64,000 nt of DNA from Paenibacillus amylolyticus (lineage in GTDB: Bacteria > Bacillota > Bacilli > Paenibacillales > Paenibacillaceae): the NCBI RefSeq assembly GCF_001570725.1, contig NZ_BCNV01000003.1:62001-126000 (forward strand). Reading direction: 5' to 3'. Numbering within the stretch: the first letter of the stretch is position 1; each line of letters starts with the position of its first letter. Positions 44,514 through 52,783 of this stretch are shown piece after piece. Under the pieces are notes generated by a model, which saw only the letters and a list, made by a program, of their open reading frames with translations, did not search any database and was not told where the DNA came from. Made by a program: the position numbers and the translations under genes.

Positions 44514-45656
44514 TTATTCGAAACTCGTAGAAACTTGATATTCTTGAGGCGCCAAATTATTCTTTTTTTCTGAGGATTGCAATTGGTTTAATATCTGCTT
44601 AGCTAAATTATAAGTAAGTAGTGGAGGCACAGCATTACCTACTTGTCTATTTTGTTGAGTTTTTGTGCCCAAGAACACAAAATCGTCAGGAAAAGATTGA
44701 AGTCTAGCATTTTCTCGAATAGTAGGAACTCTGTTGTATTTATAGTGAAAATGATTTCTATGTCCTGTATCAATAGTACGTGATGGTCTTTTACTATGAT
44801 ATCTTGTCCATGCTTCATTAAACTTTCTGCTTTCCCCGACTCCTGGAGGGAGGTCTTTATAATTACCTCCTTCAGGTACTTGACTAATAACCGACTTAAC
44901 ATATTCAGTATGTTTTGTTGCAGTATGGTTATAGAGTGTATCAGCATTAATTCTCATCATTTTTTGATAATCACTTTGTGGATCTACAGGATAATAATCG
45001 TTTTCTTTTCCTAACTCATCTTCAAGACTTGGTAAGTCAGAAATCGCTTGTTCACATGTTACGTAAGTTTCAGGGGTGTTGGTAGGATTTGGAATTTCGA
45101 AATTACCTAAATCTTTTTGAAAACCGACAAAAAACATTCTTTTTCTCATTTGTGGGACTCCATAATCAGCTGCCAGTAGAGGCCTATCAGTAACTGTAAC
45201 ATTGTAACCAAGGTCTTGGAACGTATTTATTATTTGTTCTTTTACTTTTCCATTATATAGAGTTGCCATACCTGGGACATTTTCGATTAAAAAGGCTTTA
45301 GGTCTATATCTTTTAACTGCTTTAACTACAGCAAGATAGAGAGAATTTCTAGAATCATTGATATCTCTGGAGCCAGTCAGAGAGAATCCTTGGCAGGGAG
45401 GACCAGCGATAATGATATCTACATTTTTGGAACCTATGTTTTTTTCTATATCTAAAAAAGCTTCATCTGTTGAGAGATCTGCCTTTATTGCTTGTGTTTC
45501 ATTGTGGTTATATTTAAACGTTTGTAATGCCGCTTCGTCAAAATCAACGCCTAATATTACATTGTAACCTGCTTGGATAAATCCTTGTGATAGTCCACCA
45601 CAGCCACAAAACAAATCAAGAACATTTAAATTACTGGCTAAAGTCTTGTTATTCAT
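44514..45656 (-). CDS. DNA (cytosine-5-)-methyltransferase, 380 aa (YdiP-like)
   Basis: First gene of the modification operon. Motif I LDLFCGCGGLSQGFIQAGYN, motif IV AGPPCQGFSLTGSRD with catalytic Cys, motif VI IENVPGMATL, motif VIII QMRKRMFFVGF and motif X RQVGNAVPPLLTYNLAKQIL are intact. AAGGAG is seven bases before ATG 45656. It is clearly a different paralogue from its neighbour: the target-recognition region (about 180-300) is unrelated in sequence, so the two may see different or asymmetric strands of the site. Low GC like the whole island. Confidence 0.94.
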   Translation of the reverse strand: MNNKTLASNLNVLDLFCGCGGLSQGFIQAGYNVILGVDFDEAALQTFKYNHNETQAIKADLSTDEAFLDIEKNIGSKNVDIIIAGPPCQGFSLTGSRDINDSRNSLYLAVVKAVKRYRPKAFLIENVPGMATLYNGKVKEQIINTFQDLGYNVTVTDRPLLAADYGVPQMRKRMFFVGFQKDLGNFEIPNPTNTPETYVTCEQAISDLPSLEDELGKENDYYPVDPQSDYQKMMRINADTLYNHTATKHTEYVKSVISQVPEGGNYKDLPPGVGESRKFNEAWTRYHSKRPSRTIDTGHRNHFHYKYNRVPTIRENARLQSFPDDFVFLGTKTQQNRQVGNAVPPLLTYNLAKQILNQLQSSEKKNNLAPQEYQVSTSFE

Positions 45657-45814
45657 TATTTATCTCCTTATAGAACGTCTGTTTGGTTGTATATATGATT
45701 TTAGTTAATAGATGTGATATTCGCAAGCCTTAAATATGTATTGTAGCATTTTTCGTCAAAAACTAACATCGTAATTCAAACTGGAATTTATGGCAATATT
45801 GACTTTCCGGAAAC

Positions 45815-45994
45815 TTAATAGTATATCAATTTTCCTTTGACCATTTTCGCACTTCGATTGATGGTATGGGAAATCTGTTCAATATCTGTTCCTTGTAGAT
45901 ATAAATATAGGGTTTGGTAGCGTTCATACATCCGGCGTTTTTTCTCTTGTTTCATCGCGTTTTCGATCTCTTGAAAGGATTCTCTATGGTCCAA
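45815..45994 (-). pseudogene. Remnant of an IS630-type transposase N-terminus, about 59 codons
   Basis: Minus-strand frame ESFQEIENAMKQEKKRRM, YERYQTLYLYLQGTDIEQIS, HTINRSAKMVKGKLIYY then stop. The K-x2-RRMYERYQT-x-YLYLQG start and the following helix-turn-helix are typical of IS630-family transposases, which should continue for a further 280 residues. Truncated, so inactive. It marks an old insertion upstream of the methyltransferase operon. Confidence 0.6.
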
Positions 45995-46402
45995 TATATT
46001 CCCCTGCCTGTCTGAAGTTATGGTCTATATTACTTCGACAAGTAGCCACGAAATCTTTAACATCGTTTTCTGATTTTTAATTCAACTTATATAGATGCTA
46101 TGAAAATGTTTATTTGTTAAAGTAGAGATAGCTAGCAAGGCTAATAAAGGGTTACAAATTACAATGGCTTATTTTACTTGGTACAAGTATTGAGAAAAAT
46201 TCTTATAGTGTTTTTAAGATCGGACTTTACAAATACCCGGCTAAATAGCTTATTTCCTTAAGTTTCACTGACCCTTAGCTCCCCCAAAAATTAAGTTAAA
46301 TACTTTTGAGGTTATTAACACAGTAAAATGATATACAATTTCAAATTAGAATGTTTGTATTCAAGTTTATTATTGTTTATTATTGCTTGGAGGTGAATGT
46401 AA
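45995..46402. other. AT-rich intergenic region, 408 bases
   Basis: No gene seen. It separates the methyltransferase operon and IS630 remnant from the divergently read 203-residue gene. Several AT-rich -10-like boxes occur but no promoter pair stands out. Confidence 0.35.
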
Positions 46403-47014
46403 GTGCATTCGGAATTTGAATTAAAAGTACTTTCTGAGATTGATTCTATGAAAAATGAGATCGATACATTAAAACAGGCAGTGTTTAATTTGAATGAGAA
46501 AATGAAAAAAACACATAAAGTGCTTGATACTCCTAACGATAAAACTGAGAGAATGTCTATCAATAGTGTTCGAGATTATATTAAGGGCCAATTGATTAAC
46601 AGAAACACTAAACTTAGGTTTACAAATGGTAATCGTGCAATCGGGAAATTAACGATCTCAAACGGAGTATCAATTATTGAGAAGATTATGATTCGGGCTT
46701 CAAAATCCTTCAGAGAAAAAGAGGGATACCCCTCAGGATGGTTCACAATTCACAGAGACCAACTTGAGCAGTATGATTTGTTTTTTTTAGTAGTTAAGGA
46801 TTTTAGAGGGGAATTGTACACACTAATTATGAATGAAAATGAAATCAACAATTGGGTAGGCCATAAATCAACAGATTCTAATGGTAATTATCATTTCTAT
46901 GTTAACTTAATACAAGGCAAGTGGATTGATGATAGAGAAGGAGAGTATGATTGTACTAGTTATTATAACAATTGGGGTTTAATTGAAAATATGTTGCAAA
47001 AGGGGGAAGGGTAA
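46403..47014 (+). CDS. Uncharacterised island protein with N-terminal coiled coil, 203 aa
   Basis: GTG 46403 follows GGAGGTG (46389-46395) with seven bases spacing, a strong sign that it is expressed. Residues 1-35 form a heptad-like coiled coil (LKVLSEIDSMKNEIDTLKQA). The remainder is a compact mixed domain with conserved-looking GYPSGWFTIHRDQLEQYDLFFLVV and HKSTDSNGNYHFYVNLIQGKWIDDREGEYDCTSYYNNWGLI. I do not recognise a family. AT-rich codon use places it with the restriction island; it could be an accessory, control or target-recognition component, but nothing in the sequence proves this. Confidence 0.6.
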   Translation: MHSEFELKVLSEIDSMKNEIDTLKQAVFNLNEKMKKTHKVLDTPNDKTERMSINSVRDYIKGQLINRNTKLRFTNGNRAIGKLTISNGVSIIEKIMIRASKSFREKEGYPSGWFTIHRDQLEQYDLFFLVVKDFRGELYTLIMNENEINNWVGHKSTDSNGNYHFYVNLIQGKWIDDREGEYDCTSYYNNWGLIENMLQKGEG

Positions 47015-47091
47015 ATCCCTACAGGGACTTCTTTTTACGTAAAACTTTATGTCCATCTCAAAATCTCCCGTTTTATATTTCTAGGAGACAA

Positions 47092-47139
47092 AATTACACA
47101 AGAAGGACACTTACTCTAAAGTTTCCATCTTGTGTAATT
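47092..47139. repeat. Inverted repeat after the 203-aa gene
   Basis: Perfect 12-base arms AATTACACAAGA (47092-47103) and TCTTGTGTAATT (47128-47139), 24-base loop. No clean T-run follows, so it may be a weak terminator or an element end. Confidence 0.45.
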
Positions 47140-47242
47140 TGTGATTTTGTGTGTGGATGATTAGAACTCTCTCACATCAAAATGTTAGCATACTGGTTTG
47201 GTATTCAAAAGCTTAGGTCAGAACTTACAATATGAATTAATA

Positions 47243-47665
47243 CTAAACACTAAAATCAAAATTGTAATTATTTCCTCCTGAGTGTGACACTGATACAGTA
47301 TTTCTACCATAATTGTTTAAATCGTTCATAGTAATTCTAGTGGTATTAGATACACCAATTCTGCCTCTTAAATAACAACCGAGGGCTGATTTGTCTCTGG
47401 CTGAAGAAATTTGTTTCGGATAGGTTCTTCCTGAAATATTTTGAGTACCTTCAAGGGAACATTCTATAATTATACCATCATCCCACGTTGTTATAATAGT
47501 GCTACCATGAGAAGGGAAAAAAGTAGGATGAGTTTTGAAAAAACGATTGGTTAATGCAATGTAGGCATCGGGCAAACACACATGTCCATCTGAAAACCCC
47601 CAATTTAATCCTGCTTGCTGTTGTACTATACCATCTCTCACACTGTATAATTCTAAGTCTGGCAT
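47243..47665 (-). CDS. Stand-alone B3-like domain related to the NgoFVII restriction endonuclease C-terminus, 140 aa
   Basis: The pattern SVRDG-x4-QAGLNWGF, then DAYIAL, HPTFFPSHGSTIITTWDDG, SALGCYLRGRIGV and final NNYGRNTVSVS...YNFDFSV mirrors the C-terminal DNA-binding (B3-like) domain of NgoFVII-type enzymes (LNWGQR, NQAYI, FFP, TDDG, LG-x-YFR-x-RLG, YGR, DFS). The N-terminal phospholipase-D-like nuclease is absent: the frame begins where that linker ends. AAAGGA lies nine bases before ATG 47665, so it may be a genuine small protein and not only a remnant. In LlaJI, B3 domains read the target site, and the McrB-like protein of this island lacks one; a supply in trans is possible but unproven. 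Confidence 0.65.
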   Translation of the reverse strand: MPDLELYSVRDGIVQQQAGLNWGFSDGHVCLPDAYIALTNRFFKTHPTFFPSHGSTIITTWDDGIIIECSLEGTQNISGRTYPKQISSARDKSALGCYLRGRIGVSNTTRITMNDLNNYGRNTVSVSHSGGNNYNFDFSV

Positions 47666-48505
47666 AATCCCATTTCCTTTCTATTATTATGTATTTGATG
47701 TTTAATCAAGGTGTAGCATATGAAAAACAAACAAGTACCTGAAATACCATTACAGCTCTAAAAGTGCTACTGGTCCAAAATCGTTTGATCTAGCATTAAA
47801 ATTCTTCACTATCGAATTGTTCCTATACTAGGATATAGCCTTGCGCTCCAAATATTTTTTTTTGTAATTAGTTCGGCTCAAATTCGTTGTGATATTGTTA
47901 TAAAATGGAAGGCTGTTTAATCTCCTTTCTTGCTAAATATTAGGTAGACATTTAGTATTAAATTTTATCTGTCTTTCTAACAATAGTCCAATTTACCTAG
48001 TTAATTCGTAATACTAATATTGCCACAATATCCAACAATGATCAAGTGTGATGTTCTTGGTTTTGCTACATTTACAGCCTAAACTATTCAAAGTAAGTAG
48101 GCACGTAAGGAAACAATAATTATTTCTTTAGACCTAGATGGTATCCAAACATTGTTATTTACAAATCAAGAAATCTTTTTATAGGTAACAGACTTTTGCG
48201 AGATTGGATAAGTTGGTATATACAGTAGGAAGGTGACCGTAACCTTTGTACAGTGTGGCAGTCTAATTGTGTTTGTGAGAGAGTAGCGCACCAATCAGCA
48301 AACCAAGGGTTGCTCTTTGATTCCATCTTACATCATAAAGGTCTAGGGTATGAAAATGAATGTTTGTCAGAATACAGGGAGCAGTCAGTAACAATGTTAA
48401 TATCTTGATATAGCTTTTAACTATAACCAGTTATGGTTTTTAAGTATCTCTTCTAACTGCCCTCGGCGTGATATGATAATTGCATACAACGAGGGGGTTT
48501 TTTAC
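47666..48505. other. Island edge, 840 bases without a recognisable gene
   Basis: AT-rich at the left and closer to host composition at the right end. No frame with a ribosome site was found. No S-box (SAM) riboswitch, T-box or tRNA was recognised in front of the MetE-like gene. Small palindrome ATAAC-CA-GTTAT lies at about 48423-48434. Confidence 0.4.
48460..48496 (+). promoter_or_regulatory. Hairpin that can hide the ribosome site of the MetE-like gene
   Basis: CCCTCG (48460-48465) pairs with CGAGGG (48490-48495); the right arm is the ribosome site GAGGGGG. A TGATATGATAAT stretch between the arms could instead be a -10 box, in which case the left arm would not be transcribed. Both readings are possible. 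Confidence 0.35.
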
Positions 48506-49666
48506 ATGACTGATAAGTTCCAGATCGTAGGAAGTTTATTGCGGCCGGATGAGCTGCTGAAATATAAAACACAAATTGAGCATAACGATGATATCCAATA
48601 TCCGTTCTATGAAAACTACGAAGGATATGAGAAGTGTGAGACGGAGGCTATCAAACAAGTTGTGGCAAAGGAAATCGAACATAACTTGTCCGTGGTTACC
48701 GATGGCGAATTCTCCAAATCGATGTGGCATCTGGACTTTGTATGGGGATTTGGCGGAGTGAAGCGTTATATCGCGGATCACGGCTATTTTTTCAGAGATG
48801 TGGATGGAACGTCGAAATATGAAACACGCAAAGATATTGGACTGCGCATCACTGACAAATTGAGCGGAAAGAATCATCATTTCATTCAATTGTTCAAACA
48901 ACTGCAAGACACGGCTGGTGAGCAACAAACGAAACTTTGTGTGCCGTCTCCATCTCATATCTTCGGTGAACTTTCCTGGTCGGATAACATTGGCGGTACG
49001 GATTCTATATATCAGAACAAACAGGAGCTCAAAGAGGGTCTTGTGATTGCGTATAAGGAATTTGTAGAGGAATTCGCTGCTGTGGGCGGCAATATTCTGC
49101 AATTCGATGATTGCTTGTGGGAGCTGTTTGCAGACGACAACCCGAACTCTCCGTTTACAGGGGAGCACATTAATCAAGATGAAGTATCAGGTCTCGCAAC
49201 CGAATTTATTGATATTAACAATACCGTGATTGACTTCGGACATAGCCTGGGCTTGAAAATGTGGACACATAACTGCCGCGGCAACTATGATTCCCGCAAC
49301 ATGGGCGGTGGATCGTATGTGAAAATCGCTAATCTTTTCCTGAAGCAATTGAAATATGACCGTTTCTTCCTGGAGTGGGATGATGACCGCGCGGGTTCGA
49401 TCGAAGCCCTGGAAGTGTTCAAGGACAGACCTGAAACGGAAATTGTATTAGGGTTGCTTTCATCCAAAACGAGCACACTCGATGATGAAGCACGCGTTGT
49501 CCGTTTGCTGGACGAAGCATCCAAAATTATTGATAAGGATCGGTTGCTGCTGTCTCACCAATGCGGCTTTGCATCCTGCGATGGCGGTAACGAATTAAGC
49601 GAAGCTCAGCAATGGGCGAAGATTGATCAGGGTCAGAAGATTGCCAAGCAATACTGGAACAACTAA
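48506..49666 (+). CDS. Cobalamin-independent methionine synthase C-terminal-like protein (YxjG/YxjH type), 386 aa
   Basis: UROD/MetE-like TIM-barrel that corresponds to the catalytic C-terminal half of MetE. Zinc ligands are visible in MWTHNCRGNYDS (His and Cys) and LSHQCGFASCDGG (Cys), and the N-terminus VGSLLRPDELL is characteristic of the short YxjG/YxjH group. ATG 48506 is used, with GAGGGGG eight bases upstream; the 11 residues before it are leader. Probably a methyltransferase to homocysteine or a related thiol. In B. subtilis the homologues are S-box regulated; no S-box is seen here. Confidence 0.88.
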   Translation: MTDKFQIVGSLLRPDELLKYKTQIEHNDDIQYPFYENYEGYEKCETEAIKQVVAKEIEHNLSVVTDGEFSKSMWHLDFVWGFGGVKRYIADHGYFFRDVDGTSKYETRKDIGLRITDKLSGKNHHFIQLFKQLQDTAGEQQTKLCVPSPSHIFGELSWSDNIGGTDSIYQNKQELKEGLVIAYKEFVEEFAAVGGNILQFDDCLWELFADDNPNSPFTGEHINQDEVSGLATEFIDINNTVIDFGHSLGLKMWTHNCRGNYDSRNMGGGSYVKIANLFLKQLKYDRFFLEWDDDRAGSIEALEVFKDRPETEIVLGLLSSKTSTLDDEARVVRLLDEASKIIDKDRLLLSHQCGFASCDGGNELSEAQQWAKIDQGQKIAKQYWNN

Positions 49667-49696
49667 ATGGAATCGCACCATCTTGAATGAATAGAG

Positions 49697-49738
49697 ATGA
49701 CTCATGGGCCGTTCATGGACCTGTGAGTCATTTTTTTT
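49697..49738 (+). terminator. Terminator after the MetE-like gene
   Basis: ATGACTCA (49697-49704) with TGAGTCAT (49724-49731), inner GGGCC/GGACC pairing, followed by eight T. Confidence 0.88.
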
Positions 49739-49741
49739 GTA

Positions 49742-50980
49742 TACAGTCGAAGACAAGGTTGCTTTTATACCATAGGTGAAGAACCAGAGAAGGCTCTTCC
49801 TGTTCTACTGGACAATCTGGCCGGAGACCGCGCTCGTGTCGCCATGTATTCAATCCCTAGATGCGCGCGCAGGGTGAGCCCGGTTTTGCTAACGTCGATG
49901 CTTTCGGAGTTGCTAAATCGGGAGAAACTGAAGATTACGGTCAGAAAAGAGGCCATCCGGCTGCTCGGTGCTTATACAAGCAATGACAGCATGACCTTCC
50001 TTGTTCGGGAATACGAGAAGCCAAATACTCACAAAGACGTCATTATCGCCATTGGACATGCGGCAAGGCAATGTCTGGATGATGAGCGAAGCTGGACCAT
50101 GATGAGTACGATGGCTTCCTCTTCGGAGCGGGATATTGCCCGAAGCTTGTTGAACCAGTAGCCCAGTGAACTTCCGCTGAAATCGAGTCCACGGTATTTG
50201 CGATGGATTACAGGGATCGCAGGCCATGCAGATCCGATTGTAGCCAGAGAAGCTTTTCGCTCCATGATCTCGTGGTTGAACGGGAATGAAGAAGTAATCG
50301 CCACTTGTGCCAGTAGTACACTGCTTGATTTCCAGGATAGTACCCGATGGAAGGCAGCGTTGGACACCCTTATTGCGGCTTGCTCGGAAGGCAAAACAGA
50401 CGAACAGGTGATCGAGGTTTGCAGACAACTGGCTGCCACAGAAACGGTAGACGAATGGAATGCGGGGAATGAGCGAGATCTGCCAGAGCGGCAGCGTTTG
50501 CTCGCATTGATCGACAAGGTAACCTCGTTGTCTCTGCCGGAAAGGAGGATGCTTGTTCCTTTGTATGCAGGCATTATTACCTGTCTCAAATCTGATGAAA
50601 CCATGAAGCTAGCGGTAGTCCGGTTGCATCTGGCTATGACAGACTGGAGCAAGGCGGACCTGGCGATAGACGGCTTGGAGCCTGTCATTGATATGGTGAA
50701 CAGACAGCCGTATGTATTGGATTTTGTGAAACGGAAGGTCAGTCGTATCGTGAATGCAAGCAAAGGGTACTGGAAGCGGGAGGACCTCCTTCAGATGGTG
50801 GATCAGTTGAATACCCGGCCTCACATGGCCGCTTTCGGTGTAGGGTTATGTCTGTTGAAGATCGCCGGTGAGGGATTATTATGGAATGAGGACTGTACGG
50901 ACCGTTTAAGAGTATATCGAAACCATGAGCAGGAAGCTGTCCGTTTGATGGCTTTGGATATATGGACAACTCTTGAGTAG
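49742..50980 (+). pseudogene. HEAT-repeat protein, N-terminally truncated and interrupted by a stop
   Basis: A continuous protein frame runs from 49742 (GCFYTIGEEPEKALPVLLDN...) to 50980, broken only by TAG at 50159-50161 between LLNQ and PSELPLK; a C-to-T change in CAG would explain it. The residues are HEAT/ARM-type helical pairs (VRKEAIRLLGAYTS, DVIIAIGHAARQCL, PIVAREAFRSMISWL). There is no start codon with a ribosome site and the frame begins directly after the terminator of the preceding gene, so the 5' part has been lost. The 260-residue second part might be translated alone but has no good start. Family function unknown. Confidence 0.7.
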
Positions 50981-50993
50981 TATAATGAGACAA

Positions 50994-51026
50994 AAAGGCG
51001 GTACAGAATCGTTCTGTACCGCCTTT
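50994..51026. terminator. Perfect hairpin after the HEAT pseudogene
   Basis: AAAGGCGGTACAGAA (50994-51008) and TTCTGTACCGCCTTT (51012-51026), 15-base perfect stem with TCG loop. The T-run is short on both strands. Confidence 0.7.
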
Positions 51027-51106
51027 GATTGGTTCGGAGATTAGAGTGAGAGCTTTTGAGTGTGAGACAGGATTGAGGATGAGATTGCAGGCCTTAAAGG
51101 AAATAA

Positions 51107-51135
51107 TTTACTTTAAAGCGGAGAAGTGCTAGGAT
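51107..51135 (+). promoter_or_regulatory. Promoter of the upstream glycosyltransferase gene
   Basis: TTTACT (51107-51112), 17-base spacer, TAGGAT (51130-51135). A transcript start near 51142 excludes the frame start at 51140 and supports the start at 51209. Confidence 0.45.
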
Positions 51136-51208
51136 ATGGTTGAAAATGTTATTAAATGGAACTAATCATCCTTGTCAAAACGTTGAAAACGCAAGGGGGC
51201 ATCCGGTA

Positions 51209-52285
51209 TTGAACATCATATTTGTAGTGGATATTTTGCTCAGTGGTCGAGGTGGAATGGAAACAGCTCTTTCGTTAATCTACCACGAGCTCAAAAAAAG
51301 GCATAATGTAATGGTGATCCTGAAGGGGAAATCGGAAGATAGTACCTGGGAAGAGGGCATCAATACCATAGCTTTGTCTCAAAAACTAAGTGATTTTATC
51401 CCGCGGAATGTTCTGTTAAATATCTACTCGGCTGCCTTGGCCAATGTAATGAAAGATCTGCTGCCAATGGATATTATCGTATCCACAGGGCCCACTGGAG
51501 TCAAAGCGGCATCGATGGCTGTCGAGCGATTAAATGTACGCGTACCTATCGTAAGTTGGCTACACTTTAATCTGGATATGTATTATAGATTCTTTGAGGA
51601 TTTACGGGCCGCCGATGGACATCTGTCAATTAGTGAAGGAAACTTGAAGGATTTACACTGTGTTTTTCCTGAAAAACGAAACTTATTGGTCTATAATCCT
51701 GTGAAGTTCGATAACGTAACTTATGTGGCGAGACCGTCTCATCCTGTATTCTTGTATGTTGGCAGACTGGCCAAGGTGAAGAACGTGGACCACATCATGA
51801 AGGCTTTGTCGTCGCTGCAGAGGAAAAACTTTGAACTGCATATTATAGGAGACGGTGAAGAATACGAGCCGTTGCTGGAACAGTCCTATCAATTGGGAAT
51901 ACAAGACCGCATCGTATGGCATGGTTGGCAGCATGAGCCGTGGGATAGGGTGAACGGCGTAACATCTGTACTCTTGGCGTCCGATACAGAACCGTTTGGA
52001 TTGGTATTGATTGAAGCACTTGCGAGAGGTATTCCTGTAATCTCTAGCGATTGCAAATATGGTCCAAGAGAGATTGTGAGAGATAATAATGGATGGCTCT
52101 ACGAACCGGATAATGTGGAGCAACTGGCATCTATTTTGGAACATGTAATGGACAATGGACAACCTTTTCCATCACCAGAAGCATGCAGAGAGTCAGTGAA
52201 AAAATATGCTGTTCAGAGCATAGCGGAGCACTATGAACAAGCGTTGTTGGATATCGCAATGCAAAGAGAAGTACAGCACGAATAA
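51209..52285 (+). CDS. Glycosyltransferase family 4 (GT-B), 358 aa
   Basis: Retaining GT-B glycosyltransferase. The N-terminal domain begins MNIIFVVDILLSGRGGMETALSLI, the Gly-rich acceptor loop of GT4; the C-terminal nucleotide-sugar domain has VGRLAKVKNVDHIMKAL, IIGDGEEYEPL and the EX7E motif in EPFGLVLIEALARGIPVISSD. TTG 51209 follows AAGGGGG with nine bases spacing, and is exactly the family start; the frame extends to 51140. It stands just upstream of the peptide cluster with its own promoter, so it could glycosylate the RiPP or belong to cell-wall glycan synthesis. Confidence 0.88.
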   Translation: MNIIFVVDILLSGRGGMETALSLIYHELKKRHNVMVILKGKSEDSTWEEGINTIALSQKLSDFIPRNVLLNIYSAALANVMKDLLPMDIIVSTGPTGVKAASMAVERLNVRVPIVSWLHFNLDMYYRFFEDLRAADGHLSISEGNLKDLHCVFPEKRNLLVYNPVKFDNVTYVARPSHPVFLYVGRLAKVKNVDHIMKALSSLQRKNFELHIIGDGEEYEPLLEQSYQLGIQDRIVWHGWQHEPWDRVNGVTSVLLASDTEPFGLVLIEALARGIPVISSDCKYGPREIVRDNNGWLYEPDNVEQLASILEHVMDNGQPFPSPEACRESVKKYAVQSIAEHYEQALLDIAMQREVQHE

Positions 52286-52313
52286 ACTGTTCACAAAATA
52301 TTCAAAAAAACAG

Positions 52314-52342
52314 TTGACTTAATAATTGAATAGCAGTATTCT
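52314..52342 (+). promoter_or_regulatory. Promoter of the RiPP operon
   Basis: TTGACT (52314-52319), 17-base spacer, TATTCT (52337-52342). It gives an untranslated leader of roughly 240 bases before the precursor gene. The leader is pyrimidine-rich on the plus strand and includes AGACTT/AAGTCT inverted arms (52445-52450, 52474-52479). Confidence 0.5.
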
Positions 52343-52546
52343 AGAAAAAAATTCAAATTTATGTAATTAAATACACCTTGTAAAATACCTTGAATTACAC
52401 TCCATAGATTTACCTCTTACGCTTCCTTTCCTTATTTCTCAACTAGACTTAAAGTGCAAACAATGTGTAAGACAAGTCTTCATTCCATTTCTTCTTTTCT
52501 GGTTTTTCTCTTGCTACTTCCTCTGTAACATTTTTAGTTCTTGTAT

Positions 52547-52560
52547 TGCAAGCGCTTACA
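52547..52560. promoter_or_regulatory. cre site (CcpA operator)
   Basis: TGCAAGCGCTTACA differs by one base from the perfect palindrome and, with the preceding T, fits WTGNAANCGNWNNCW fully. It lies about 205 bases downstream of the promoter and 29 bases before the precursor start, so CcpA would act as a roadblock: the operon should be repressed on preferred sugars. Confidence 0.7.
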
Positions 52561-52588
52561 GATAGTTGTTATGAGAGGAGGTGAGAAC

Positions 52589-52708
52589 ATGACTAATTAC
52601 AAAAAACCGACGTTTCGCAAATTGGAGTCCGCCGCAATCGCCCAAGCAGCAAGCTGTGGGTGTGGATGTGCATTTTCAGTTGGCGGCGGCTATGGATCAT
52701 CCTGCTAA
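52589..52708 (+). CDS. RiPP precursor peptide, 39 aa, four Cys, Gly-rich core
   Basis: ATG 52589 has a strong site GAGGAGGTGA just upstream. The product has a leader of about 21 residues, with KKPTFRKLESAAIAQAA, a pattern (K-P-x-F-x-K-L) common in leaders read by RRE/PqqD-type domains, and a core SCGCGCAFSVGGGYGSSC. Cys are at positions 23, 25, 27 and 39 (the last residue). The alternating C-G-C-G-C block and the Gly/Ser tail are what radical SAM enzymes that make thioether bonds (sactipeptides, ranthipeptides) act on. It is immediately followed by the radical SAM/SPASM, PqqD and transporter genes. I do not recognise the precursor as a known family. Leader/core boundary (after AA or AAS) is inferred. 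Confidence 0.88.
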   Translation: MTNYKKPTFRKLESAAIAQAASCGCGCAFSVGGGYGSSC

Positions 52709-52735
52709 TCATTTATTATTCTTCAAGAACGCAAG

Positions 52736-52759
52736 AAGAGGCCGTTTAACCGGCCTCTT
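52736..52759 (+). terminator. Hairpin between precursor and enzymes (attenuator)
   Basis: AAGAGGCCG (52736-52744) pairs perfectly with CGGCCTCTT (52751-52759). The T-run is weak (ATCTTAATT), so partial termination or 3'-end protection would give more precursor than enzyme message, as is usual in bacteriocin operons. Confidence 0.65.
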
Positions 52760-52783
52760 ATCTTAATTACTGGAGGCTTGTTG

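Noticed and set aside
47666..48505. Possible SAM riboswitch, T-box or tRNA gene in front of the MetE-like gene
   Set aside because: No conserved core sequences of these elements were found on either strand.
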